DNA of 9,104 nucleotides from JANNHK01 sp034408875 (GCA_034408875.1 JAWXCJ010000289.1:1-9104), one strand, 5' to 3'; shown: positions 1 to 6,739, counted from the first letter of the stretch. Numbers and translations: made by a program. The notes: generated by a model from the sequence alone, not told the origin.

Positions 1-97
1 ATGGCTCCCTCGCTGCGCCGTCCGTGGCTCCGCTACGTCCGCACGGTCACATGGCTCCCTCGCTGCGCCGTCCGTGGCTCCGCTACGTCCGCACGGT
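1..97. repeat. Two head-to-tail copies of a 50-bp tandem repeat
   Basis: Positions 1-47 and 51-97 are identical, giving a 50-bp period (47 matching bases plus a CAC/TCA junction difference). The first copy begins at the first base of the window, so more copies may lie to the left. Each unit also has weak internal repetition: TGGCTCC occurs at 2-8 and 25-31, and CGTCCG at 19-24 and 36-41. The copies are contiguous with no spacer, so this is not a CRISPR array. The second copy ends about 10 bp before a candidate -10 (TATGCT, 108-113), so the duplication forms the upstream promoter region of the NifU-N-like gene. An assembly duplication cannot be excluded from sequence alone. Confidence 0.9.
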
Positions 98-107
98 TCA
101 CGACACC

Positions 108-113
108 TATGCT
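108..113 (+). promoter_or_regulatory. Candidate -10 box of the NifU-N-like gene
   Basis: TATGCT fits the actinobacterial TAnnnT -10 pattern and lies 9 bp before the chosen ATG at 123, which predicts a leader of only a few bases. No good -35 hexamer is seen; that region lies inside the second tandem-repeat copy. A G-rich GGGGGA (115-120) stands just 2 nt from the ATG, too close for a normal ribosome binding site. Confidence 0.35.
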
Positions 114-122
114 CGGGGGACC

Positions 123-482
123 ATGGGCCAGGCGATCACGGTGAGTGTGCGAGCAGGCGGACGGCCCGAAGTTCGCTTCTTCGAGTGCAACCGCTCGATC
201 ACGGGCATGGCGATCGAGACCTATACCTACGGGGAGCCGATCGAAGGCCGCCGGCCGCCCGACGTGCTCGCCGGGCGCATTCTCGACATGGGCGCCACGC
301 GGGTGACGATCTACTCGAACGTCGTCACGGTCGAGGCCCGCGATATCGCGTGGAGTGAGATCGAACCCAAGGTGATCCACGCTATGGAGCACCTGTTCGA
401 GTTCTACGGCACCGACGCGGGCTGGTCCTTCGAGGCCCGCGGCATGGAGACCCCGCCCCCGCTCGAGGTCGCCGACTCGTAG
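123..482 (+). CDS. NifU N-terminal-domain (Nfu_N-like) small protein
   Basis: The product is 119 residues and resembles the Nfu/NifU scaffold N-terminal domain (Nfu_N), found in Fe-S cluster assembly proteins. Visible signs are the NRSITGM segment near residues 23-29, a central RPPDVLAGRIL helix followed by GATRVTIYSNVVTVEA (the typical paired strands), and a WSEIEPKVIHAMEHLF helix near the end. The CxxC-bearing C-terminal Nfu domain is absent and there is only one cysteine (C22), so this is a standalone N domain and probably cannot hold a cluster alone. Actinobacteria carry such standalone copies, mostly uncharacterised. I chose ATG 123 over the in-frame ATG at 24 because the longer reading runs through the tandem repeat and the candidate -10, and its extra residues look noncoding. 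The Fe-S role is inferred from the family only. Confidence 0.75.
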   Translation: MGQAITVSVRAGGRPEVRFFECNRSITGMAIETYTYGEPIEGRRPPDVLAGRILDMGATRVTIYSNVVTVEARDIAWSEIEPKVIHAMEHLFEFYGTDAGWSFEARGMETPPPLEVADS

Positions 483-489
483 TCCCCGG

Positions 490-542
490 CCGAAATTGCG
501 CCGTACGGCGACCGAAACGGTCGCCCGATGACGCAATTTCGG
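490..542. repeat. Nested palindrome after the NifU-N-like gene; possible terminator
   Basis: Outer arms CCGAAATTGCG (490-500) and CGCAATTTCGG (532-542) are perfect 11-bp inverted repeats. Inside them, GGCGACCG (507-514), an AAA loop and CGGTCGCC (518-525) form a perfect 8-bp hairpin. The palindrome CCGTACGG lies at 501-508. The element starts 7 bp after the stop codon of the NifU-N-like gene and ends 10 bp before the -35 of the imuA' promoter. It has no T-run, so it is not a textbook intrinsic terminator, but it could end transcription, form a cruciform or belong to a dispersed repeat family. Confidence 0.8.
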
Positions 543-552
543 ATTCCTGCCC

Positions 553-582
553 TTGTCCGATCGAACATATGTTCGGTATGGT
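553..582 (+). promoter_or_regulatory. SOS promoter of imuA'-imuB with LexA box 561-576
   Basis: TCGAACATATGTTCGG at 561-576 contains the 14-bp palindrome CGAACATATGTTCG (562-575), the form of LexA operator used by actinobacteria. It exactly fills the 18-bp spacer between a candidate -35 TTGTCC (553-558) and -10 TATGGT (577-582). LexA bound there would block RNA polymerase. The -10 ends 5 bp before the ATG at 588, so the transcript is predicted to start at or next to the start codon (leaderless). Confidence 0.9.
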
Positions 583-587
583 GGGGC

Positions 588-1214
588 ATGGCGCGGGCGG
601 AGATCCCCGACGGATTGCCGTTGTCGGCAATCGCGGCACGAGTGCAGCCGTTCGTCGCGGCCCGTGAGCGCCTGCTGCCCGTTGCATTGCCCCTCGGTAA
701 CCACCTGCCGAACGGTGGCGTGCAGCGCGGCACCACGGTTGTGGTCGACGGCCGACGCGGGGTGGGTGTCACCACCACCACGCTCATGCTCGCGGCGGCC
801 GCGACCACGACCGGGGAATGGGCGGCGATCGTCGACCCCGACGGCACGGTGGGTGCGCGCGCCGCGGCCGATGCCGGCGTCGAACTCGAGCGGTGCGCGG
901 TCGTGCGGCGGGTGCCGCGCGATCGCTGGTCGGCGGTGGTCGCGGCGCTGCTCGACGGCGCCGCGTTGGTCGCGGCCACTGTTCCCGACCGGTTGCGGCC
1001 GGGCGACGCGCGCCGGTTGATCGCCAAGGCACGCGAGCGCTCGTCGGTACTCGTCGCGGTCGGGCCGTGGCCGGTCGAAGCCGCGTTGCGCTTGCACGTC
1101 GAGCCGAGTGCGTGGGAACGCGCGAGCAGCGGACTGTTGACCCGGCGCGACATTGTCGTGCACGTCGAAGGGCGCGGGGTGCGCGCACCGATGCGGTTGG
1201 CGCACGCGGTATGA
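588..1214 (+). CDS. imuA': ImuA' (RecA-like mutasome accessory protein)
   Basis: This 208-residue protein is identified by the LexA box in front, the ATGA overlap with imuB and dnaE2 nearby. In mycobacteria ImuA' joins ImuB and DnaE2 in the SOS mutasome and is needed for damage-induced mutagenesis. Its sequence has a RecA/SulA-like core: an LPNGGVQRGTTVVV strand (40-53), a P-loop-like GRRGVGVTT (55-63) and a strand at AAIVDPDG (79-86). The P-loop lysine is replaced by valine (V61), so ATP binding is probably lost or altered, as in other actinobacterial ImuA' proteins. The in-frame ATG at 528 is rejected because it would translate the palindrome, the LexA box and the promoter. No Shine-Dalgarno is properly spaced from ATG 588, in keeping with leaderless translation. 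Identity rests strongly on context, since the family diverges quickly. Confidence 0.85.
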   Translation: MARAEIPDGLPLSAIAARVQPFVAARERLLPVALPLGNHLPNGGVQRGTTVVVDGRRGVGVTTTTLMLAAAATTTGEWAAIVDPDGTVGARAAADAGVELERCAVVRRVPRDRWSAVVAALLDGAALVAATVPDRLRPGDARRLIAKARERSSVLVAVGPWPVEAALRLHVEPSAWERASSGLLTRRDIVVHVEGRGVRAPMRLAHAV

Positions 1215-2878
1215 CCCGCACGACCCGTACCGCGTGCGTGTGGTGCCCCGACTGGCCCGTGACGGCGGCCCGCCGCCGCGATCCGGAGTTGGCCGGTGTT
1301 CCCGTCGTCGTGCGCGAGCGCATCGGTAGCCGCGATGTGGTGCGGTGCGCATCGAGCGAAGCGCGCGCCGACGGTGTGACCCGGGGTATGCGCCGGCGCG
1401 AGGCCGAGGCGCGCAGTCCCGGGGTCGTGTGCATCGACGCCGATCCCGCGTACGAGGCCCGCGCCTTCGAAGTCGTCGCCCGCGCCATCGAGACGGTCAC
1501 GCCCCGGGTCGTGCTCGACCGGCCGGGCCGGTGCGACTTCCCGACGCGTGGTCCCGCGCGCTACTTCGGCGGCGACGAGGCGCTGGCCGCCCACGTGCAC
1601 TCGGTCGTGGCCGCAACCGGGTTCGGGGAGGGGGTGCGGGTCGGTATCGCCGACGGCATGTTCGCGGCCCGACTCGCGGCTCGCCACGCCCGGGCATCCG
1701 AGGTGGGCGTGCACGTGGTCGCGCCGGGGGAGAGCGCGGTGTTCCTCACGCCGTGGCCGGTGTCAACCCTGAACAACGAGGCGTTAGTCAGCCTCCTCGT
1801 GCGGCTCGGGCTGCGCACGCTCGGCTCGGTGGCCGCGCTGCCGAACGACGCGGTGCTCGCCCGCTTCGGAACCGACGGCCGCGTGTTCCACGAACTCGCC
1901 CGCGGACTCGACCCCGGTCCGCCGGTCCTCGTCACGCCACCGCCCGATCTCGTCGAGCAGTGTGAGCTCGACCCGCCCGCAACGCGTGTCGACGTGGCCG
2001 CGTTCGCGGCGAAGGGCCTGGCCGACCGTCTCCTCGAACGCCTGGCCGAGCGCGGGCTCGCGTGCACGCAGGTGATCGTCGAAGCCGAGACCGAGTACGG
2101 CGAGCGCCTGGCGCGCACATGGCGCCACGACAAGGCCCTCACACCCGCCGCGCTTTCGGAACGGGTGCGATGGCAGCTCGACGGGTGGCTCGCGGCGCAG
2201 GCGCCGGTAGTCGCGGCCGGCGACCGGCGCGCCCAGCAAGACGCCGACGTGATGGCCGACGTCGACACAGCGGCGGGCGCGCTCACGCTCGTGCGGCTGG
2301 TGCCCGACGAAGTCGTCCCCGCCGACGGCCGCCAACTCGGGTTCTGGGGTGGCGACCAAGCCGCGCGCGACCGGGCCGACCGCGCCCTCGCACGGGTGCA
2401 GGGCATGCTCGGCTACGACGCGGTCGCCACCGCGGTGGTGCAGGGCGGCCGTACACCGGTCGAGCAGGTGCGGTGGGTGCCGTGGGGAGAACCGCGCGAG
2501 CCCGAACGGCCGTTGACGATCGACGGCGAGGTACCCGCGTGGCCGGGCGCGTTGCCGCCGCCGTACCCGGCGCGCGTGTTCGCGCCGCCGTTGCCCGCCG
2601 AACTGCTCGACGGCGACGGCCGCCCGGTGCGCGTGTCGGGCCGCGGCGAATCGGGGCCGCGGCCCGCGTGGTTGTGGTGCCGCGCGCTCCCCGCGGGTGG
2701 CGGCACGGTGCGTTCGGCTGCGGGTCCGTGGCCCCACGACGTGCGCTGGTGGGACCCGGCGACCCGCAGCCGCCGCGTGCTGTGGCAACTCGTCGTCATG
2801 ACCGAAGACGCGGGCGAGATCGCCTGCATCGCTGCGGTCGAGAACGGAAGTGCGACCGTCGAAGCCGTGTACGACTAG
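1211..2878 (+). CDS. imuB: ImuB (catalytically inactive Y-family polymerase, mutasome hub)
   Basis: This 555-residue product overlaps the imuA' stop as ATGA, implying translational coupling. The N-terminal half is the Y-family fold, but the catalytic acids are missing: the usual DxD start of the palm is replaced by CVWCPDWPV (residues 8-16), and the paired DE has become D103-R104 (VVLDRPG). This matches ImuB, which is not itself a polymerase but bridges DnaE2, ImuA' and the clamp. QLGFWG at 375-380 fits the beta-clamp-binding motif (QLPLWG in mycobacterial ImuB). It is followed by the family signature ARVQGMLGYDAV, QGGRTP and VRWVPWGEP, and by a long C-terminal tail of about 140 residues thought to contact partners. 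Length is normal for the family. An upstream in-frame extension is a shadow of imuA'. Confidence 0.93.
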   Translation: MTRTTRTACVWCPDWPVTAARRRDPELAGVPVVVRERIGSRDVVRCASSEARADGVTRGMRRREAEARSPGVVCIDADPAYEARAFEVVARAIETVTPRVVLDRPGRCDFPTRGPARYFGGDEALAAHVHSVVAATGFGEGVRVGIADGMFAARLAARHARASEVGVHVVAPGESAVFLTPWPVSTLNNEALVSLLVRLGLRTLGSVAALPNDAVLARFGTDGRVFHELARGLDPGPPVLVTPPPDLVEQCELDPPATRVDVAAFAAKGLADRLLERLAERGLACTQVIVEAETEYGERLARTWRHDKALTPAALSERVRWQLDGWLAAQAPVVAAGDRRAQQDADVMADVDTAAGALTLVRLVPDEVVPADGRQLGFWGGDQAARDRADRALARVQGMLGYDAVATAVVQGGRTPVEQVRWVPWGEPREPERPLTIDGEVPAWPGALPPPYPARVFAPPLPAELLDGDGRPVRVSGRGESGPRPAWLWCRALPAGGGTVRSAAGPWPHDVRWWDPATRSRRVLWQLVVMTEDAGEIACIAAVENGSATVEAVYD

Positions 2879-2970
2879 TGGTGTCGTGCATTCGGGGGAG
2901 GGCAGCCGTGCGCATCCCTGCGCCGGCGGACCGCCCAGAGGGCGGCCCCACCGGCACCCACCGCAAGCAT
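2875..2970 (-). CDS. Possible tiny single-pass membrane peptide (doubtful)
   Basis: Downstream of the VOC gene on the minus strand, an ATG at 2970 opens a 31-codon frame. The hydrophobic stretch MLAVGAGGAALWAV is followed by four arginines, a positive-inside pattern typical of very small membrane proteins. The frame overlaps the last codon of imuB and holds the hairpin at 2928-2948. No ribosome binding site is seen before the ATG. Chance is a fair explanation in such GC-rich sequence. Confidence 0.15.
   Translation of the reverse strand: MLAVGAGGAALWAVRRRRDAHGCPPPNARHH
2928..2948. terminator. GC-rich hairpin between convergent imuB and the VOC gene
   Basis: CCGCCC (2931-2936), an AGA loop and GGGCGG (2940-2945) form a 6-bp perfect stem, lengthened by two G-C pairs beyond one mismatch (2928-2929 with 2947-2948). 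Further out, GCCGG (2922-2926) can pair with CCGGC (2951-2955). It lies in the 103-bp gap between the 3' ends of imuB and the minus-strand VOC gene, where a bidirectional terminator would be expected. There is no T-tract, so the role is inferred from position. Confidence 0.4.
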
Positions 2971-2981
2971 CAGGGGAACGG

Positions 2982-3335
2982 TCAGTCGCCGGGTTCGTAG
3001 ACGACGCAGAACTCGTTGCCTTCGGGGTCGTGCATGACGACCCAGTGCGTGCCCGCGAGTTCGGTCACGTGGTCGTCGGTTGTCGCGCCGAGCGTTTTCA
3101 GGCGCGCGATCTCGGGTGCGATCGGGCCGTGGTGCAAGTCGAGGTGCATGCGGTTCTTGCCCGACCGCGGTTCGTCGACCTGTTGGAGGATGAACACCGG
3201 CGCGACGCGGTCGTCGGGCGGCGCGAGGACGCGGTACTGGTCGAGCGTGCCGACCGGTTCGTAGTGCAGCGCCGCGGCCCAGAACCGGGCGAGGCGTTCG
3301 GCGTCGGCGCAGTCGAGCGCAATCGAAAAGCGCAT
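2982..3335 (-). CDS. VOC / glyoxalase-like domain protein
   Basis: This 117-residue protein reads as a single vicinal-oxygen-chelate module of the Glyoxalase_6-like kind. MRFSIALDCADAERLARFW is the typical first strand and helix, followed by LHYEPVG, then RMHLDLHH, and the hallmark end VVMHDPEGNEFCVVYEP. The family includes glyoxalases, dioxygenases and antibiotic-binding proteins, and nothing here fixes a substrate. The chosen ATG at 3335 begins exactly at the family start. A -10 TATGCT on the minus strand (3347-3342) ends 6 bp before it, which suggests a leaderless transcript. The longer frame starting at 3518 is rejected, as it runs through the dnaE2 start and the LexA box. The gene is convergent with imuB and divergent from dnaE2, sharing their operator region. 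Confidence 0.88.
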   Translation of the reverse strand: MRFSIALDCADAERLARFWAAALHYEPVGTLDQYRVLAPPDDRVAPVFILQQVDEPRSGKNRMHLDLHHGPIAPEIARLKTLGATTDDHVTELAGTHWVVMHDPEGNEFCVVYEPGD

Positions 3336-3341
3336 GGGCCG

Positions 3342-3347
3342 AGCATA
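3342..3347 (-). promoter_or_regulatory. Candidate -10 of the VOC gene
   Basis: The minus strand reads TATGCT here, with 6 bp to the VOC start codon. The matching -35 position (about 3365-3370, read ACATAC) is poor and lies inside the LexA box of dnaE2, so LexA would be expected to cover it. Confidence 0.45.
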
Positions 3348-3351
3348 CCTC

Positions 3352-3380
3352 TTGAGGGGCGAACGTATGTTCGCTACCGT
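3352..3380 (+). promoter_or_regulatory. SOS promoter of dnaE2 with LexA box 3359-3374
   Basis: GCGAACGTATGTTCGC (3359-3374) is a second LexA operator, with core CGAAC-GTAT-GTTCG. It fills the 17-bp spacer between -35 TTGAGG (3352-3357) and -10 TACCGT (3375-3380), the same arrangement as at imuA'. The predicted transcript starts near 3387. Confidence 0.9.
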
Positions 3381-3387
3381 CGGGATC

Positions 3388-3398
3388 GGGAGGAGGGG
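3388..3398 (+). promoter_or_regulatory. Strong Shine-Dalgarno of dnaE2
   Basis: GGGAGGAGGGG precedes the ATG at 3401; GGGAGG (3388-3393) is 7 nt away. This fixes the dnaE2 start and contrasts with the apparently leaderless imuA' and VOC genes. Confidence 0.85.
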
Positions 3399-3400
3399 CC

Positions 3401-6400
3401 ATGGAAGGTCGGTACGCCGAACTGCACTGTCATTCCAACTTCTCGTTCCTCGACGGCGCGAGCCACCCCGAGGAGCTGGTCGAGGAGGCGGCGCGCCTCG
3501 GGTTGGCGGGGCTCGCACTCACCGATCACGACGGGTTCTACGGCGTCGTGCGCTTCGCGGAGGCAGCGCGCCCGCTTGCACTGCCGACCGTGTTCGGCGC
3601 GGAGATGACGCTGGGGGCGCGCACGCCGCCGTTCGGGCGGGCCGATCCGCCCGGCGAGCACCTGATCGTGCTCGCGCAGGGACCGGTCGGATACGCCCGC
3701 CTCGCCAACGCCATCAGTACCGCGCAACTCGCGGGTGAGAAGGGCGCACCGCGCGTCGCGCTCGCCCAACTCGCCGACGCGGCACGCGCGCCCGTACATC
3801 TGAACGGCGACGTGTCGAGCCGCGAGAACGATGCCTGGTTCGTGCTCACTGCGTGCCGCAAGGGCACGGTCCCGGCCGCGCTGCAACGCGACGGTCCCGC
3901 GGCCGCAGAACGGGCGTTGCGCGAACTCACCGACGCGTTTGGGCGCGACCGGGTGCTCGTGGAGCTCTGGGATCACGGCGATCCGCTCGACCGGCACCGC
4001 AACGACGCACTCGCGCAGATCGCACTGCGCACCGGTGCCGAGGTGGTTGCTACCAACAACGTGCACTACGCGACTCCGGCCCGCCGTCCGCTCGCGACCG
4101 CGCTGGCCGCGGTGCGGGCCCGGCGTTCGCTCGACGAGATCGACGGGTGGTTGCCCGCCGCGTCGTTCGCGCACCTGCGTTCGCCCTACGAACAGTCGCG
4201 CCGGTTCGCCCGCTGGCCGGGCGCGGTGGCGCGCACGGCCGACATCGCGCAGGAGTGCGCGTTCGACCTCAAGCTCGCCGCCCCCGAACTGCCGGGCTAC
4301 CCGGTGCCCGAGGGCCATACCGAGATGACGTGGTTGCGCGAGCTCACGCGCCGGGGTGCGGCCGTCGCGTACCCGGAGTCGCACCGGCAGCACGCACAGG
4401 CGATGCAGCAGATCGAGTATGAGTTGTCGGTCATCGAGCAGCTCAACTTCCCCGGGTACTTCCTGTTGCTGCACGACATCGTCGAGTTCTGTCGCCGCGG
4501 CGACATCTACTGCCAGGGCCGGGGGAGCGCGGCGAACAGCGCGGTGTGTTACGCGCTCGGTGTCACCAAGGCCGACGCGGTCGCGCTCGGTCTGTTGTTC
4601 GAACGGTTCCTGTCGCCCGAGCGCGACGGCCCGCCCGACATCGACCTCGACATCGAGCACCAGCGCCGCGAAGAAGTGATCCAGTACATGTACGACCGCT
4701 ACGGCCGCGAGCGGTGCGCGCAGGTCGCCAACGTCATCACGTACCGGCCCCGCTCCGCGCTGCGCGAGATGGCCAAGGCCGCGGGCGTCGCGCCCGGCCA
4801 GGCCGACGCGCTCGGCAAGTGGGTGAACCGCTGGGCCGCGGGCCCCGAGGCTTTTGCCGAACTGGCGTCACAAAACCAGACGCCGGCTGCTTCAGCGACG
4901 CCAGTTCATCGATCGGCGTCCGCGACCCGGCCGCCGCCAATTCCGCCGCTCGCGCTCGCGCTGGCCGCGCAGGTGATCGACTTCCCGCGCCACCTCGGCA
5001 TCCATTCGGGCGGCATGGTGATGGCCGACCGGCCGCTGGTGGAGTTCTGCCCGGTCGAGTGGGCGCGCATGGAGGGCCGCTCGGTGCTCCAGTGGGACAA
5101 GGACGACTGCGCGGCCGCGGGACTCGTGAAGTTCGACCTGCTCGGGCTCGGCATGCTCACGATGTTGCACATCGCGGTCGACATGGTGCGCGAGTACTCG
5201 GGTGTCGACATCGACCTCGCGACGATCCCGCAGGAGGCCTGCGTGTACGACCTGCTGTGCGCGGCCGACACGGTCGGCGTATTCCAGGTCGAGAGCCGGG
5301 CCCAGATGGCGACGCTGCCGCGGCTGCGGCCGCGCACGTTCTACGACCTTGTCGTCGAAGTCGCGCTCATCCGCCCCGGCCCGATTCAAGGCGGGTCGGT
5401 GCACCCGTACCTGCGCCGACGCAACGGCGAAGAGGAAGTGACGTACATCCATCCGCTCACGAAGCGGTCGCTCGAGAAGACGCTCGGCGTGCCGCTGTTC
5501 CAGGAACAGCTCATGCAACTCGCGGTCGACGTGGCCGGCTTTACCGCCGCCGAAGCCGACCAGTTGCGCCAGGCGATGGGCTCGAAGCGTTCGCAGGCGC
5601 GCATGGCCCGCATGCGCGAACGGCTGATGGCGGGCATGGCCGAACGCGGTATCACCGGCGAGGTCGCCGAGGAGATCTTCCACAAGCTCGAAGCGTTCTC
5701 GAGCTTCGGGTTCCCCGAGAGCCATTCGGTGAGCTTCGCCTATCTCGTGTACTCGAGCTCGTGGATCAAGTACCACTACCCGGCCGAGTTCGCGGCCGCG
5801 CTCCTCAACGCGCAACCGATGGGGTTCTACTCGCCGCACACGATCGTGCGCGACGCCCGCCGCCACGGCGTGCAGATCCTCGGCCCCGACCTCAACGGCT
5901 CGCGGCGCGACGCGACTCTCGAGCCGAGAACGACCGACCCTCGTACTGGCGACGCCGAACCGGTGGGCCGGCCGGTGCGCGGCTTTCACGCCGAACCGTC
6001 GCACCTCGCGGTGCGGATCGGGCTGCGGTCGGTGCGGGGCTTGCACGACGCGTTACTGGACCGCGTCGACGACGCACGCGCCGAGCGGCCGTTCACCGGT
6101 CTCGAAGACTTCGTGCGCCGTTCCGGGGCGACGGTCGACCAGGTCGAAGCGCTCGCCACCGCGGGTGCGTTCGAACAGTGCTTCGGGCAGTCGCGCCGCG
6201 CCGCGCTATGGGCCGCGGGCGCCCTCGGCACCGCCCGCCCCAACGTGCGGCGTGACGGCGGTGTGCGCGAGACGTTGCCCGGTGTCGTCACGGGCGTCGA
6301 CGCGCCCCAGCTGCCGGGCATGACCGAGATCGAAACCGTCGAAGCCGACTTGTGGGCCATGGGCATCTCGGTGGGGAAGCACCCGACCGAGTTCGTGCGC

Positions 6401-6739
6401 GAGGAACTGACCCGCCAGGGAGTTGTCACCGCCGCCGATCTACGCGATCTGCCCGACCGGTCGGTGATCGAGGTCGCGGGTGTCGTCACGCATCGCCAGC
6501 AACCGGCGACGGCCAAGGGCACGGTGTTCCTCAACCTCGAAGACGAGACCGGCCTCGTGAACGTCATCTGCACGAAGGGCGTGTGGACCCGTTTCCGCAC
6601 CGTCGCCCGCAGCTCACCGGCGCTACGGGTACGGGGTGTCCTCGAACGCCACCAGGGTGTCATCAACCTCGTCGCGGGCCGCATCACACGGTTACCCGTG
6701 AGCCTCGCCGACGGCCTGCGATCGAGGGACTTTCACTAA
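3401..6739 (+). CDS. dnaE2: DnaE2, error-prone C-family DNA polymerase
   Basis: This 1112-residue protein is the catalytic subunit of the SOS mutasome, doing translesion synthesis with ImuA' and ImuB. It has a PHP domain at the N terminus (HCH at 9-11, LTDHDGFYG at 40-48), the palm with CQGRGSAANS (371-380) and PPDIDLDIEH (411-420), where D415 and D417 match the two catalytic Asp of DnaE, and the third Asp at D579 (VKFDLLGLG). FGFPESHSVSFAYL lies at 769-782, a helix-hairpin-helix region at about 874-925, and an OB fold at about 1022-1104. Short length and the DnaE2-type start (FSFLDGASHPEELVEEAARLGL region) separate it from replicative DnaE1. Two unusual segments interrupt conserved sequence: residues about 487-513, whose DNA is palindromic, and about 838-868. 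No beta-clamp motif was noticed at the C terminus, as expected if ImuB supplies clamp contact. Confidence 0.96.
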   Translation: MEGRYAELHCHSNFSFLDGASHPEELVEEAARLGLAGLALTDHDGFYGVVRFAEAARPLALPTVFGAEMTLGARTPPFGRADPPGEHLIVLAQGPVGYARLANAISTAQLAGEKGAPRVALAQLADAARAPVHLNGDVSSRENDAWFVLTACRKGTVPAALQRDGPAAAERALRELTDAFGRDRVLVELWDHGDPLDRHRNDALAQIALRTGAEVVATNNVHYATPARRPLATALAAVRARRSLDEIDGWLPAASFAHLRSPYEQSRRFARWPGAVARTADIAQECAFDLKLAAPELPGYPVPEGHTEMTWLRELTRRGAAVAYPESHRQHAQAMQQIEYELSVIEQLNFPGYFLLLHDIVEFCRRGDIYCQGRGSAANSAVCYALGVTKADAVALGLLFERFLSPERDGPPDIDLDIEHQRREEVIQYMYDRYGRERCAQVANVITYRPRSALREMAKAAGVAPGQADALGKWVNRWAAGPEAFAELASQNQTPAASATPVHRSASATRPPPIPPLALALAAQVIDFPRHLGIHSGGMVMADRPLVEFCPVEWARMEGRSVLQWDKDDCAAAGLVKFDLLGLGMLTMLHIAVDMVREYSGVDIDLATIPQEACVYDLLCAADTVGVFQVESRAQMATLPRLRPRTFYDLVVEVALIRPGPIQGGSVHPYLRRRNGEEEVTYIHPLTKRSLEKTLGVPLFQEQLMQLAVDVAGFTAAEADQLRQAMGSKRSQARMARMRERLMAGMAERGITGEVAEEIFHKLEAFSSFGFPESHSVSFAYLVYSSSWIKYHYPAEFAAALLNAQPMGFYSPHTIVRDARRHGVQILGPDLNGSRRDATLEPRTTDPRTGDAEPVGRPVRGFHAEPSHLAVRIGLRSVRGLHDALLDRVDDARAERPFTGLEDFVRRSGATVDQVEALATAGAFEQCFGQSRRAALWAAGALGTARPNVRRDGGVRETLPGVVTGVDAPQLPGMTEIETVEADLWAMGISVGKHPTEFVREELTRQGVVTAADLRDLPDRSVIEVAGVVTHRQQPATAKGTVFLNLEDETGLVNVICTKGVWTRFRTVARSSPALRVRGVLERHQGVINLVAGRITRLPVSLADGLRSRDFH
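4859..4920. repeat. Palindromic insert-like element inside dnaE2
   Basis: GAACTGGCGTC (4859-4869) and GACGCCAGTTC (4897-4907) are perfect 11-bp inverted repeats. The left arm can instead form an 8-bp stem (4862-4869 with 4879-4886, one G-T pair, 9-nt loop). A further GGCGTC follows at 4915-4920, so the 6-mer or its complement recurs at 4864, 4879, 4897 and 4915. The segment is read through in frame as a low-complexity Ala/Ser/Thr/Pro/Gln stretch (residues 487-507), just before the conserved FPRHLGIHSGGMV region, where related DnaE2 proteins have a shorter linker. Confidence 0.7.

Noticed and set aside
1..97. CRISPR array
   Set aside because: The two 50-bp units are directly adjacent with no spacers and no Cas genes nearby.
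24..122. Longer start for the NifU-N-like gene at ATG 24
   Set aside because: The extra 33 residues come from the tandem repeat and the promoter region and do not resemble the family; ATG 123 fits the domain start.
528..587. Longer start for imuA' at ATG 528
   Set aside because: It would translate part of the palindrome, the LexA box and the -10.
33..1714. Long minus-strand open frames opposite the NifU-N-like gene and imuA'/imuB
   Set aside because: They are antisense shadows typical of very GC-rich DNA: Arg/Ala/Pro-rich, with no domain signature, opposite well-identified genes.
3374..4660. Minus-strand 428-codon frame opposite dnaE2
   Set aside because: It lies opposite the highly conserved PHP and palm regions of dnaE2 and shows no recognisable domain.
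588..6739. Mutasome genes as a new system
   Set aside because: imuA'-imuB-dnaE2 under LexA is a described SOS mutagenesis system in mycobacteria and many other bacteria.
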